A stretch of 64,000 nucleotides of DNA from Symsagittifera roscoffensis (Eukaryota > Xenacoelomorpha > Acoela > Convolutidae): NCBI RefSeq assembly GCF_963678635.1, contig NC_087062.1, positions 54,818,473 through 54,882,472 on the forward strand. The letters are read 5' to 3'. Made by a program: the position numbers and the translations under genes. Position 1 is the stretch's first letter. Each line of letters starts with the position of its first letter. The notes under the pieces were generated by a model, which was not told the DNA's origin, made no database searches, and saw only the letters and a program-made list of their open reading frames with translations. Below, piece after piece: positions 47,143-58,639 of this stretch.

Positions 47143-48148
47143 TCATTTATAAAGGTAAGGATCTGAAAGTGAAGCCAGTGTAAAAAGTTCAATTATCCAC
47201 AAACCACTATGAACTTGACAGCGTATGATCATCGACTGTGCAATTGGAGTTGATATCAAACCACTTTCCTTCTCAAAACTCATATCGACCAAGTGAAAAA
47301 TGGGTGCGAACCGGTTGCCTAATTCAGCCATGTGCAAGGAACCTTCTGACGTCAAGTTTGGGAAAAAGTGAAGACTATGAGGCACTTGAACTTTCTTGTG
47401 GTTCGCGTGAAGGTTAGTTGGGACCCTGAGCGATGGGAAGGACCTAATATCTCTACCTATGAGTCACAAGGTCATAGTTTAAGGCCTACCTTGATCCGTG
47501 CTTTCGGATAGCCGGTAAAAAGACCAAAAAAAAAATGAATATAGGTCTTAACGATGGGACAAGACAGCAGTATTTCACAATGAGCAGAATAATTGGTAAG
47601 TTGGTACTTTCATTTGTGGGAAATTGATGTTATTTTGAAATTTATATTTGAGTTCTCAACTGAAAAATATCCGGGTATCAAATTTGTAAAAAACATGCTG
47701 GTTATTTGTTGATTAAGCTCAAAAGTGAATCTGAAGTATCATGAAGTAACTTCCATATTTGCAATTGCCAGGGACCCAACTACATTATTTGTACCTGCTG
47801 GGTAAGTGCAGTGCCCATGTAATTCTCAATGCCCACTTCATTGAATAACAGATGCAGAAAAAATCCTCGCTGGAAACACATTCCCCCCTGTTTGCGCATG
47901 AACATATTAACTAGACCATCGGCGGAATCAGAAAATGTGTAAGAACCATCAGAGAAACCCTTCCAGCCATGGAAATAATTAGACCTTGAATCAGGATTGT
48001 ATGCATCTATATTAGTAAAAGGAGCCGCTTTATAGAAAGCAGGAATAAAAAGATTATTAATAAAAGTTAGTGGTCCTAATTTGCCAAGACTTTTTTTGGC
48101 TTTTTGGATTCCAATGATTTTGCAGTAGTCAGCGAACAAACTCGGCAT
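47143..48148 (-). CDS. Arylamine N-acetyltransferase (NAT)-like protein, copy 1
   Basis: NATs transfer acetyl from acetyl-CoA to arylamines through a Cys-His-Asp triad. The first exon (48148 to 47795, 118 residues) starts ATG-CCG two bases after an acceptor (ATATTCTAG). It has the N-terminal FADYCKIIGI, then APFTNIDAY, matching the VPFENLNIH motif of the family, then KQGGMCFQRGFF, matching RGGWC with the catalytic Cys. The exon ends at AG|GTACAA. The second exon (about 47425 to 47143) has H in GSLHMAEL and, 16 residues on, D in HLVDMSF, matching the His and Asp of VDAGFG-type NATs, then GLWIIEL, similar to GFWYLD. The usual Arg before GGxC is Gln. At ~210 residues it lacks most of the C-terminal third of a typical 280-290-residue NAT. 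The phases of the simplest exon pair do not agree, so a small exon is missing from this model or the gene is decaying. Confidence 0.6.
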
Positions 48149-48165
48149 AACTAGAATATTTAAAA
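48149..48165 (-). promoter_or_regulatory. Splice acceptor directly before the NAT-like ATG
   Basis: On minus, CTTTTAAATATTCTAG then TT then ATG. An acceptor two bases from the start suggests trans-splicing or an upstream noncoding exon. The same arrangement is in copy 2 near 52801-52817. Confidence 0.5.
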
Positions 48166-48202
48166 GTAAAAGTTCTGACAACCTTTCACAGATATGAAGC
48201 AA

Positions 48203-49270
48203 ACGATTAAACCAATATCAAATGTATTTAAATATTAACTGCAACTACCTACGATCTTTTAAACGCAGGCTTAACAGTCTGACCTTCTATTTTCGAAGCA
48301 AGTTATTGAAGTGAGTGACACAAAACTCAGATTTTAAGCCAATGTCCTTTTGATGACCAGTTTTGTGCCGATTACCTGTCAGAAATGAGAACATCTACCC
48401 AGAAAGAAGAGGAAACAAAAATGTTTGCCTACGATTTTGAATTGAAAAAGGCTTCCTATTCAACCAACTGTTAGCAACATAACTTTTGTTGGCAACAGAG
48501 AGTTTGTTGTGGAAACCGCAAAGAGCGCAAATTGAAAGTATAAGGGGATTCCAGAATTTACATTACGAGGCCAAACTGTGTGTTTTGTTGGCGGATTCTA
48601 CAACAGGTCCTAAACAGATTTGTCGCGGAATCCGCAAAAATGCAATTTTTTGATCTTCTTAGCTTTTTTGGATTCCACGAACAAATAGCCAAATCCCCAC
48701 TGTATTGCTCAAAATCGGTCCAAAGCGGCATTTGGAATCCCTTTTGTGAATCTGATCAATTTTTTGTTGCTGATCGTGAGAAAAGCTTCAAAACTCAGTT
48801 TTCGCTTTTAATGCAAATTATCGACCTTATTCCAGACTGTATAAGAAGGTTCCGTTTGTTAAATAAATTGTTAAATAGTAGAAAATTGTCTGTAAAAAAC
48901 AACCCAGAACAGCTGTTCTATCAATTGTGGACAAGTTTTAGACTTGAATTTTGAAATTGCACAAAAGCCATCGGAGCGAAAACAGACGGCGTGCTGGACA
49001 GATATCTGCAAGGCAAAACTGCGCATTTTATAAATTGTAAGTGGCTTCATCAATAGGCCAAAATCAGATTTGTCGCGGAAGCAGTAACATTGCTACTTTT
49101 CTCTAAGTTTATTTGCTGTTTTCGATAATACAAATAATTGCTAAAACACTGACTGCTCCAAAAACAGACACATTTACAATTACTTCTTGAAATAACTAAT
49201 TAAGAAAATGTTTTTTTTTTGTGGATCACCAGCGAGAACTTTCAGCAGTGCAACCTCATTAACAGCCGTC
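48203..49270. other. Upstream region of NAT-like gene copy 1, with an unassigned open stretch
   Basis: Contains a plus-strand open stretch of 124 residues (48580-48954) without recognisable domain; its mirror in the duplicate (53232-53606) stays open with three changes. The word GATTTGTCGCGGAA occurs twice (near 48618 and 49068). It could be a chance frame or an exon; I cannot decide. Confidence 0.35.
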
Positions 49271-49373
49271 AGTAAAATAATTCATCACAAAGGTTGATAA
49301 TTAGCATAGTAAACAAAGTTAGACAGTTTCTAAACCATAAACAAACTCCAGACTAATTGCTGGTTGTATTTTT

Positions 49374-50083
49374 ACCCTTGCGATAGCAAGGGTATTGCAA
49401 TCGGTTAGTAGACTTTTTCCCCCGTAAACAACTTTAAGCTCTGAATGATCAAAATTAGAAATAGTAAATTTAGGTTCAGTTTTTGATTAATTCTGAATGT
49501 TTGTGTTTTGGAGTTAACAAATACGGCTGAGACGGCAAAAGTCCTGGGTTCGAATCTGACGACCTGTTTTTTTTTCAATTGGGAAATATTCGGCTTCACA
49601 CAAAAATCGGCTGATTATTTGTCTGCTTACGTTTTGTCGGCTTAGTTTTCATATTGAAGACTTATTTTTTTTCAAATTTTCTACACTATAGTTGCTTTAA
49701 GTGTTCGTTTTACCTCTGATGTTTAGTTTTACTAATCTTGACTGTTTATGGTTCTTTCGCTTAAAAATTTTATTCCGCCCAAAATTTTTCGGGCTATTTT
49801 TTATTGGCTTACTAACCTAATTTTGATTCGTTTCAAGGAGACAAAAAATGCTGAAAATCCTAAAAGGAATTCTTTTTCAAGTTTTCATGACACCAAATTT
49901 TTTCGTTTTTTTTCTTTTTTTCGGCTTGATAGGTTTTAACCTATATTATATCGGTTTAATGGCCAAATTGCACATTTGGCCGAGCGGAAAGAAATTGTGT
50001 GTGCGTGTCTGTGTTTTGAGGGTGACGAGGATTTATTAACTTAAATCCTGTTGATTTTTTTGGCCTGAAGAGTATCTGCCAAG
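49374..50083 (+). repeat. Hairpin-headed repeat S2, duplicate
   Basis: Copy of 44719-45430 carried by the second unit of the 4.65-kb duplication. The hairpin is intact at 49374-49393. It differs by a few bases and homopolymer lengths. Confidence 0.6.
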
Positions 50084-50760
50084 GTATTTTTCGGCTTCTT
50101 TACCGTTTGGTAAATTTTTTCCGATCCTTATTTCACATGCCATTGTGTTGGTATGTTTTTTAATTTAAAATCTAGCCTTATTTTTTGATAGATCTAGTTT
50201 CTTTAAAATTTTCGATTTTTTTTTAAATTCTGATTTAGAGGCTTTCATGTTTTGTATCGCAAGTGGTGCTAAGCACAGCTTCGCCTCACTATTAAATTTT
50301 TAATAAGCTGAGATTTTCTTGTTTTTTTAGTTCAAATGTTCCAACCACTGAAATGGGAAAGCAATTTATTATTCGGGTGTTTGAAATTTTTGTCTTTTTT
50401 AACCGCGCAAAATCAAGTACCAGTAATAATAGCCGGAAAATTTCTTGTAATTTTTTATATATAAGCCCTTGCAGTTGTGATTCGAAATTCAGTGGAAAAT
50501 TTCAAAAAACCTTCAATGTAGAGGAAAAAACTGGTGTAAAACTGTTAGTCTCTGGTGTAGTTTTTCGAACAAATGAAGCAATTGAACAGGCCGTTAACAC
50601 AAAATAAGACGTAAAAAGTTGCTTTATTCGAGAAGCTTCTTTTAGCCCTGTCTCGACAACGACAAAAACTTCAAAAAAACAAAATTATTCAGCAAAACAT
50701 ATTTGAAACAAATATTTGAGTTTTTCGATTTGTAGAATTTTTTTTTTCAATTAGTTTTGT

Positions 50761-51072
50761 GCACTTGCGAAATTAAGTGTCCTGTAATCGGTAATTTGAC
50801 TTTTTTTCCCGTAAACAACTTTTTTCACCTATTTTTAAAAAATTTGAAAGTTGCTTTTTCAGTTAATCTGAGCAGCTTCGAGATTTTTTCCTTCTTGGCC
50901 TAGCGGTTACTCTGATGCAATTGAATACTAAGGTCTCTGATACGTCCCGGCCGGACTTTTTTTTCAGTGTGTATTAAACTTCAATTGTTGGACTTTCATT
51001 TGTCTGTTTATGTTTTGTCAGCTTAGTTGCCACATCGGGGAATTTTCTTGGACTGCAAGTTTTTTTCAAGTT
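50761..51072 (+). repeat. Hairpin-headed repeat S3, duplicate
   Basis: Copy of 46109-46420 carried by the second unit of the 4.65-kb duplication. Confidence 0.55.
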
Positions 51073-51794
51073 GTGCTTGTGTTTTGGGTTTACTCTTGTA
51101 ATTTGTGAATTTATTAACAATTCGTTGTATTTTCTCTGTGATTTTCTTTTGTTTTTTGCTTGAAATATCTCTATTGGTTAAATTGATTTCGATTTTTTAA
51201 TCGGCTGAATAACCTCCATTTGTTTTTCTTGAAACGCAGAAAATGATTGATTTTTCGAAAAAAAATCAGGAAGTTTTTTTTACAAAAACTCAGTTTTAAA
51301 ACGTAATTGCTCAAACAAAATTATGACAACAACAACTTGTGGCATGTTTTGTTTTGGTTAAATGCGTGTCTCATCACTTGTTGTTGGCTTAGGTGCCGCT
51401 TGGTAAATACTAAAAATTTATTTACATTTTTGATTGTGTTTTTTGACAGTTTTTCTAAAAATATTTTCATTTTTCCCCCAAAAAAATTATTTTAGATTTT
51501 TTCTATTTACGTCTCGTTAGCTTGCATTGCAGCGCTTTCGTTGTGTCGCATGGGATGCGAAGCTTCGCGTTGTCTCTGTGATGTGGAAACTGTTTTCAAT
51601 TTTGTGTATTGTATTTTCACTATCGATTGTACCTATTTTCTAGGCTTCTTTCAGATCCGCTCGTAAACAAACGAGCAAAAACATCACAAAATTGTTATTA
51701 TTTTTGGTCAGAACTTTCTATGCTACTTAACACAGCAATCAGCTATCTTTGTTTTTGTTTGGCCGTATACTGTATTCTTTATTTCTTAGCCATA

Positions 51795-52800
51795 TCATTT
51801 ATAAAGGTAAGGATCTGAAAGTGAAGCCAGTGTAAAAAGTTCAATTATCCACAAACCACTATGAACTTGACAGCGTATGATCATCGACTGTGCAATTGGA
51901 GTTGATATCAAACCACTTTCCTTCTCAAAACTCATATCGACCAAGTGAAAAATGGGTGCGAACCGGTTGCCTAATTCAGCCATGTGCAAGGAACCTTCTG
52001 ACGTCAAGTTTGGGAAAAAGTGAAGACTATGAGGCACTTGAACTTTCTTGTGGTTCGCGTGAAGGTTAGTTGGGACCCTGAGCGATGGGAAGGACCTAAT
52101 ATCTCTACCTATGAGTCACAAGGTCATAGTTTAAGGCCTACCTTGATCCGTGCTTTCGGATAGCCGGTAAAAAGACCAAAAAAAAAATGAATATAGGTCT
52201 TAACGATGGGACAAGACAGCAGTATTTCACAATGAGCAGAATAATTGGTAAGTTGGTACTTTCATTTGTGGGAAATTGATGTTATTTTGAAATTTATATT
52301 TGAGTTCTCAACTGAAAAATATCCGGGTATCAAATTTGTAAAAAACATGCTGGTTATTTGTTGATTAAGCTCAAAAGTGAATCTGAAGTATCATGAAGTA
52401 ACTTCCATATTTGCAATTGCCAGGGACCCAACTACATTATTTGTACCTGCTGGGTAAGTGCAGTGCCCATGTAATTCTCAATGCCCACTTCATTGAATAA
52501 CAGATGCAGAAAAAATCCTCGCTGGAAACACATTCCCCCCTGTTTGCGCATGAACATATTAACTAGACCATCGGCGGAATCAGAAAATGTGTAAGAACCA
52601 TCAGAGAAACCCTTCCAGCCATGGAAATAATTAGACCTTGAATCAGGATTGTATGCATCTATATTAGTAAAAGGAGCCGCTTTATAGAAAGCAGGAATAA
52701 AAATATTATTAATAAAAGTTAGTGGTCCTAATTTGCCAAGACTTTTTTTGGCTTTTTGGATTCCAATGATTTTGCAGTAGTCAGCGAACAAACTCGGCAT
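51795..52800 (-). CDS. Arylamine N-acetyltransferase (NAT)-like protein, copy 2
   Basis: Duplicate of the gene at 47143-48148 at an offset of 4652 bases. The first exon runs about 52800 to 52447 and the second about 52077 to 51795. Only one residue change was seen (Leu to Ile in the INNLFIP stretch). The catalytic Cys, His and Asp candidates are kept, as are the upstream acceptor, the donor and the poly(A) signal just past the stop. The promoter region present in the 4.65-kb unit was copied too, so both genes could be expressed if the duplication is real. Confidence 0.6.
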
Positions 52801-53922
52801 AACTAGAATATTTAAAAGTAAAAGTTCTGACAACCTTTCACAGATATGAAGCAAACGATTAAACCAATATCAAATGTATTTAAATATTAACTGCAACTAC
52901 CTACGATCTTTTAAACGCAGGCTTAACAGTCTGACCTTCTATTTTCGAAGCAAGTTATTGAAGTGAGTGACACAAAACTCAGATTTTAAGCCAATGTCCT
53001 TTTGATGACCAGTTTTGTGCCGATTACCTGTCAGAAATGAGAACATCTACCCAGAAAGAAGAGGAAACAAAAATGTTTGCCTACGATTTTGAATTGAAAA
53101 AGGCTTCCTATTCAACCAACTGTTAGCAACATAACTTTTGTTGGCAACAGAGAGTTTGTTGTGGAAACCGCAAAGAGCGCAAATTGAAAGTATAAGGGGA
53201 TTCCAGAATTTACATTACGAGGCCAAACTGTGTGTTTTGTTGGCGGATTCTACAACAGGTCCTAAACAGATTTGTCGCGGAATCCGCAAAAATGCAATTT
53301 TTTGATCTTCTTAGCTTTTTTGGATTCCACGAACAAATAGCCAAATCCCCACTGTATTGCTCAAAATCGGTCCAAAGCGGCATTCGGAATCCCTTTTGTG
53401 AATCTGATCAATTTTTTGTTGCTGATCGTGAGAAAAGCTTCAAAACTCAGTTTTCGCTTTTAATGCAAATTATCGACCTTATTCCAGACTGTATAAGAAG
53501 GTTCCGTTTGTATAATAAATTGTTAAATAGTAGAAAATTGTCTGTAAAAAACAACCCAGAACAGCTGTTCTATCAATTGTGGACAAGTTTTAGACTTGAA
53601 TTTTGAAATTGCACAAAAGCCATCGGAGCGAAAACAGACGGCGTGCTGGACAGATATCTGCAAGGCAAAACTGCGCATTTTATAAATTGTAAGTGGCTTC
53701 ATCAATAGGCCAAAATCAGATTTGTCGCGGAAGCAGTAACATTGCTACTTTTCTCTAAGTTTATTTGCTGTTTTCGATAATACAAATAATTGCTAAAACA
53801 CTGACTGCTCCAAAAACAGACACATTTACAATTACTTCTTGAAATAACTAATTAAGAAAATGTTTTTTTTTGTGGATCACCAGCGAGAACTTTCAGCAGT
53901 GCAACCTCATTAACAGCCGTCA

Positions 53923-55289
53923 GTTTAATCTAACTTACTGCTTTAAAAAATTGTAGGTCCTTTTAATGAAAGAATGAAAAAAAAGTTTTGCGAATTAGTG
54001 CTTACTTCGCTATTTGTTGTGGGATTTTACTCCATTAGATTTTTTTATGCTAATTTTGTGAACTTATCATTATGGGCGCTCAAATAAGATATAGCTGCAA
54101 ATTTATGACCTTTGAAGGACAAATTCAGAAACAAAGTTTGATTTTGATATCCGAGTTGTGGTCTAGTGTTGATATCTTCTTCAAAATTAAACTCAAAATT
54201 AAACTAGTTTTAAAAATGTCACAACAATTAGGCTTAACTATTTTTTAGGTTTTTTCAATTATGTTCCAGGAGACACAATAAGAAAAAATTTTAAATGCAG
54301 TAAATTTTTTTTGTTGCAAATCCAGTTAATTTCAAAAGTTTCAAGCTGAGTGAGAAATCAAATTTGAGGTCGTTTCAGTATTAATTTGATCTGTAAAAGA
54401 AAACTTCAGAAGCAGCTGCTTTCAGAGAAGTGGGGCGACCGGCTTATTGTCCATTGCTGTTGGCAAAATATTCCAAAGCGCCCATCTTTTGAAATTTTCT
54501 CAATTAAGGCAATGAACATCTGTCATGGAGTAAAAAGTTGATATGTTAAAAGCTCTCAATGCGTAGTTTTGCAAAAAAATTACCCAGAGAGCAAAAAGTT
54601 TCTAAAAAGCTAACTTAATTGAAACTTTACCCTGATTCTGTTTCTAACAATATATTTATCAAATTGTACCGCAATCAATACCAAAAAACAGTACTGAAAA
54701 TAAAACTCTTCATAAGCATTTTACACTGATCAGTCTATCTGCTTGCAGCTTTAAGACTGTTGAAGTAGTTTTGATCTCAAATTAACTGATTTTTTTTGTT
54801 TCCCAGATCTATTGAGATTACCTAAATTAGGAGTGAAGATAGGATTTATTATTTGACTGAAAAAGCAATTCCCGTCAAAATTAGCGGATATTATTCTGTT
54901 GTTTATTCTGTTGTTTAATAGCTGATATTATTCTGTTGTTTAATAGCTTAACTTAAATGTTGATCTCTGTGTTTGAGATGTTACGTTACATACTATCAGC
55001 TGATAAGTTTAATTTTGTATCCTGCGTCATTTTCAAACAATGATTGTAAAATTTCAATTTCAACAAAGGTTCACTCATGTTCCTAAATCGAGGGAGTAGC
55101 GCGCTTTTAACTACAAAGTTTTGTCAAAACCTTCAAAAAAGTGCTCAAAAACAAATGACTAGGATCAATATTCTAAAATTTGGTGGCAAAAATTTAAACA
55201 GATACGATTTTTTTTTCAACTGAGAGCGTTACAAACATTATTTGCTATTTATCAAGGCTAATTTGGCATCTGTTTTTTCTTTTGCTTTT
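53923..55289. other. AT-rich intergenic sequence
   Basis: No gene supported. A short direct repeat of TATTATTCTGTTGTTTA occurs near 54888-54940. Confidence 0.4.
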
Positions 55290-55640
55290 TGTGTGTGCCC
55301 TTTTTCGGCTTAATAGGCTTCGGCTTAGGTTCATTTCGGCTTAGTGGCTTAATTTATAGTACTTTCAAGGGAAAAATAATTTTATGATCACCTCTGGATT
55401 GCACAAAATGCTAAAAGTCCTAATAAAAAATTTACTTCAAGTTTATCCTGAAAACAATTTTTTTGACTTCTATTTTTTCTTTTTTTTTCTGCTTGATAAG
55501 TTTCGATTTATATTACATCGGCTTATTGGCCGCGTGATGCGCCTTTCGATGGGCGAAAAAAAAAGTTTGTGCAGGCATATCTGTGTTTTGAGGGCGAGGG
55601 GAACTTTATAACTTCTAATTGGTTTCAAAAAATTTTTTTT
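55290..55640 (+). repeat. Diverged copy of the 45.1-45.4 kb repeat block
   Basis: Shares ATGCTAAAAGTCCTAA, TTCGGCTTAATAGGCTT-type words, ATTACATCGGCTTATTGGCC and CTGTGTTTTGAGGGCGA with 45110-45400 in the same order. This shows that the block is a dispersed repeat and not only part of the local duplication. Confidence 0.55.
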
Positions 55641-55723
55641 GCGTCTCTTCCTTTTTTATCAGTTTGATAGGTTTCTGATTGTTTTACAACAGACCGGTCT
55701 TTTTTCTGACTTCAGCTTTGCTC

Positions 55724-57098
55724 AAAACGGGTCCTGCTTGACTTTACCCCTTAATTAGTGTTCATTATTCATCAATATACAAAAATTCATTCTTCAATTG
55801 CAATTACACGAAAAAAAAGTAGAAAAAAATGTCGCCTTACCCAAAACAAATTTGCCTAGAATAAGTTTTTCATCAATTTAATTCATTCTTCGATTGAAAC
55901 AACCCGATTCTAGTTTTAAAAAAGTGATTAATTTGTCAAATCAAATTCGCTTTTTAACCAAACTGACCTAGAATAAATTTTTCATCAATTTATTTCATGA
56001 TACTCTACGATATCCGTCGATATTTCGCAATTTTGGAGAAGCCAGCAAAACATTTGCCGAAAGTTTGAGTTTTTTGATTTTTTTTTCTTCAAAAATTGAA
56101 AATTCTGCTCAAAAAACTCAAACTTCTTTCCAGTTTCTTACCATGGCATTAAACCATTGCAACCCAAAACATTAGAAAGTCTATAAGACATCTTAATACA
56201 AAGAACTTTTTCGCTAATCTTAATACATAAACAATTATATATCCTATCTTGTACACGGAAAATTCGGGCGCCAATTTTTTTTTGAATTTTACTTTTTTGC
56301 CACATAAAACTCTGAAACCAATTCCCTATCTTAATAGTTATGTTTTTTTACCAATTTTATTACATAGGGAAATCTATACACAATTTTAAATAATGGGGAA
56401 TTCGAGCGCTTAAAACGGGTCCTGCTTGACTTTACCCCTTAATTAGTGTTCATTATTCATCAATATACAAAAATTCATTCTTCAATTGCAATTACACGAA
56501 AAAAAAGTAGAAAAAAATGTCGCCTTACCCAAAACAAATTTGCCTAGAATAAGTTTTTCATCAATTTAATTCATTCTTCGATTGAAACAACCCGATTCTA
56601 GTTTTAAAAAAGTGATTAATTTGTCAAATCAAATTCGCTTTTTAACCAAACTGACCTAGAATAAATTTTTCATCAATTTATTTCATGATACTCTACGATA
56701 TCCGTCGATATTTCGCAATTTTGGAGAAGCCAGCAAAACATTTGCCGAAAGTTTGAGTTTTTTGATTTTTTTTCTTCAAAAATTGAAAATTCTGCTCAAA
56801 AAACTCAAACTTCTTTCCAGTTTCTTACCATAGCATTAAACCATTGCAACCCAAAACACTAGAAAGTCTATAAGACATCTTAATACAAAGAACTTTTTCG
56901 CTAATCTTAATACATAAACAATTATATATCCTATCTTGTACACGGAAAATTCGGGCGCCAATTTTTTTTTGAATTTTACTTTTTTGCCTCATAAAACTCT
57001 GAAACCAATTCCCTACCTTAATAGTTATGTTTTTTTTACCAATTTTATTACATAGGGAAATCTATACACAATTTTAAATAATGGGGAATTCGAGCGCT
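55724..57098. repeat. 688-bp direct tandem duplication
   Basis: Units are 55724-56411 and 56412-57098, differing at only a few bases. Both begin AAAACGGGTCCTGCTTGACTTTACC and end GGGGAATTCGAGCGCT. AAAA is shared at the joint. A further fragment with the same head (CTTCAGCTTCGCTCAAAAACGGGTCC) lies at 57305-57345. AT-rich, no coding seen. Confidence 0.85.
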
Positions 57099-57304
57099 AA
57101 AAAGTTTTTGAATATCGGGCGCCAAAAACTTTTTAAAACTTACCATCTTAACATCTGAAACCTATAACCCATCTTTTTCCATTGGAAAACCTATTCTCTA
57201 TCCTAATTAGACCGGATATTTTGTTTCTCATTTTAAAACATGTGGGTCTACCAAAACCCCTTAGCTCTGCTAACTCAACTACTACTGACCCGTCTTGTTC
57301 GTGG

Positions 57305-57345
57305 CTTCAGCTTCGCTCAAAAACGGGTCCTGCTTGACTTTACTC
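57305..57345. repeat. Third, partial copy of the 688-bp unit head
   Basis: CTTCAGCTTCGCTCAAAAACGGGTCCTGCTTGACTTTACT matches the junction 55705-55750, including sequence to the left of the tandem unit. Confidence 0.6.
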
Positions 57346-57400
57346 CTGACAGCGCCTCCGCTTGCCTGCGATGTTTGACGCTGGCTACTGTTTTACTTTT

Positions 57401-57586
57401 TTAATTTGCAGTAGAAATCAAAAGGCATGGGAAGTTTTTTAAAACCTGGGAATTATTCTTCAAGGTCTTTGTCTGTTGTATCTGACACGTGGCAGATTTA
57501 CAATTAGCACAGTATCTCCTCTTATCAATGTTATCACGTGGCTTTGATAAAAGGGATGCAACAGACAAACGTTTTTCAGAAAACAT
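57401..57586 (-). mobile_element. gag nucleocapsid relic (Ty3/gypsy)
   Basis: Minus-sense stretch with KPRDNIDKRRYCANCKSATC, which resembles the basic lead-in and zinc-knuckle start of gypsy Gag. A short isolated fossil. It may belong with the gag relic at 61150-61620 in the same orientation. Confidence 0.5.
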
Positions 57587-57599
57587 AGGTCATTGCTCG

Positions 57600-58630
57600 A
57601 AAACAGTAGTTGCCAAACTAGTTGCCAAACTACTGATGAGAGTTTTCATGACTCAGACTCTTGACTATCAAGATGATCAAAGAAAGTTAGTAAAACTTGA
57701 TCAATTCAACAACAAATTTTGTAAAATTGATTTTTTTGCAACCGAAAAATTGCAAATGAAAAAGTAATTTAACTGTAGAAAAAAATTTGAGCCCGTTTTA
57801 AAAGATCAGAAATTAAACTTGCCATACAAAATATAAACTCGCCCTAAATTCATTCTTCACAAGAAATTCAACCGATTCTTAGTTTGAAAAGACTAGCTAA
57901 AGTAATTGAGTTGTAAGCAAAAATAAAAACTGAAATCGTATTAGTATTCAATTTTCATCAGGATACATAAACTCATTTTTCAACTGAAATTACCCGATTA
58001 AAAAGTAGAAAAAGAAAACGCCCTGCCCAATACAAATTCTCCTAGTTTACATAGATTATCAAAATAACTCTTTCTTCAATTGAAATTACCCGGTTCTTAC
58101 TTCAGGAAAACGTAATTGGTTTGTGAATAGAAGCCGAGCTAGCTCATAAAAAAATCAAATTCGCCTTGGTCAAATCAAATTTGCCTCAGAAGCAAATGGC
58201 TTAGAATAAGTTATTCATGAGTTTATATCATTCTTAAGTTGAAATTATAAGGCCAATCTAAAAACTAAGAGGCCTTATAATCTAGTTCGATCAGCTAAAC
58301 GAACAAGCTTTTTTCAAATTGTATTATGATTTTTATGACGAAAAGAAGAATACAGGAAAATTATGGAAGTAAGACGGGTTTTAAAGACGGGAAGTAAGAC
58401 GGGTTGACTAGTGGTACTGCATCTGGAACATAAAACCAGACTGCCAAGGCCAAGATATGTAATTTGAACCTTTCGAAATTAGCGATGACTCCAAAAATTT
58501 GATTTTGGGATCCAGTAGCCTGCCTTGAATAAAGATGGCAACTAAGCCGAACGATATCATAATTTAATTCTTATTGAGGACCACTAAAAAACTAGCAAAC
58601 TAACTAAACAACATCGAAGTCTTACATTTA
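57600..58630. other. AT-rich sequence between gag relic and LINE
   Basis: Short words such as AATT(G/C)AAATTACCCG.TTCTT.GTT recur near 57870, 57980 and 58080, forming a loose ~100-base periodicity that also appears inside the 688-bp unit. No gene seen. Confidence 0.35.
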
Positions 58631-58639
58631 AACTAGAAT

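Larger units (their letters stand above)
44616..53922. repeat. 4.65-kb direct tandem duplication (two units)
   Basis: Units are about 44616-49270 and 49271-53922, near-identical with scattered single-base and homopolymer differences. The joint reads AACAGCCGTC|AGTAAAATAATTC. The unique left edge reads CTCGCTA|AGTAAAATAATTC and the right edge AACAGCCGTC|AGTTTAATC, so AGT is shared at the breakpoint. Each unit carries two hairpin-headed repeats and one NAT-like gene. Confidence 0.9.

Noticed and set aside
45093-55611. Small Phe-rich proteins (MLKILKG.../MLKVLIKN...) as genes in the dispersed repeat
   Set aside because: Frames differ between copies through T-run length, and composition follows the T-rich DNA.
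57489-57767. A 92-residue plus-strand gene
   Set aside because: Its first part is antisense to the gag nucleocapsid relic, and the rest is low-information.
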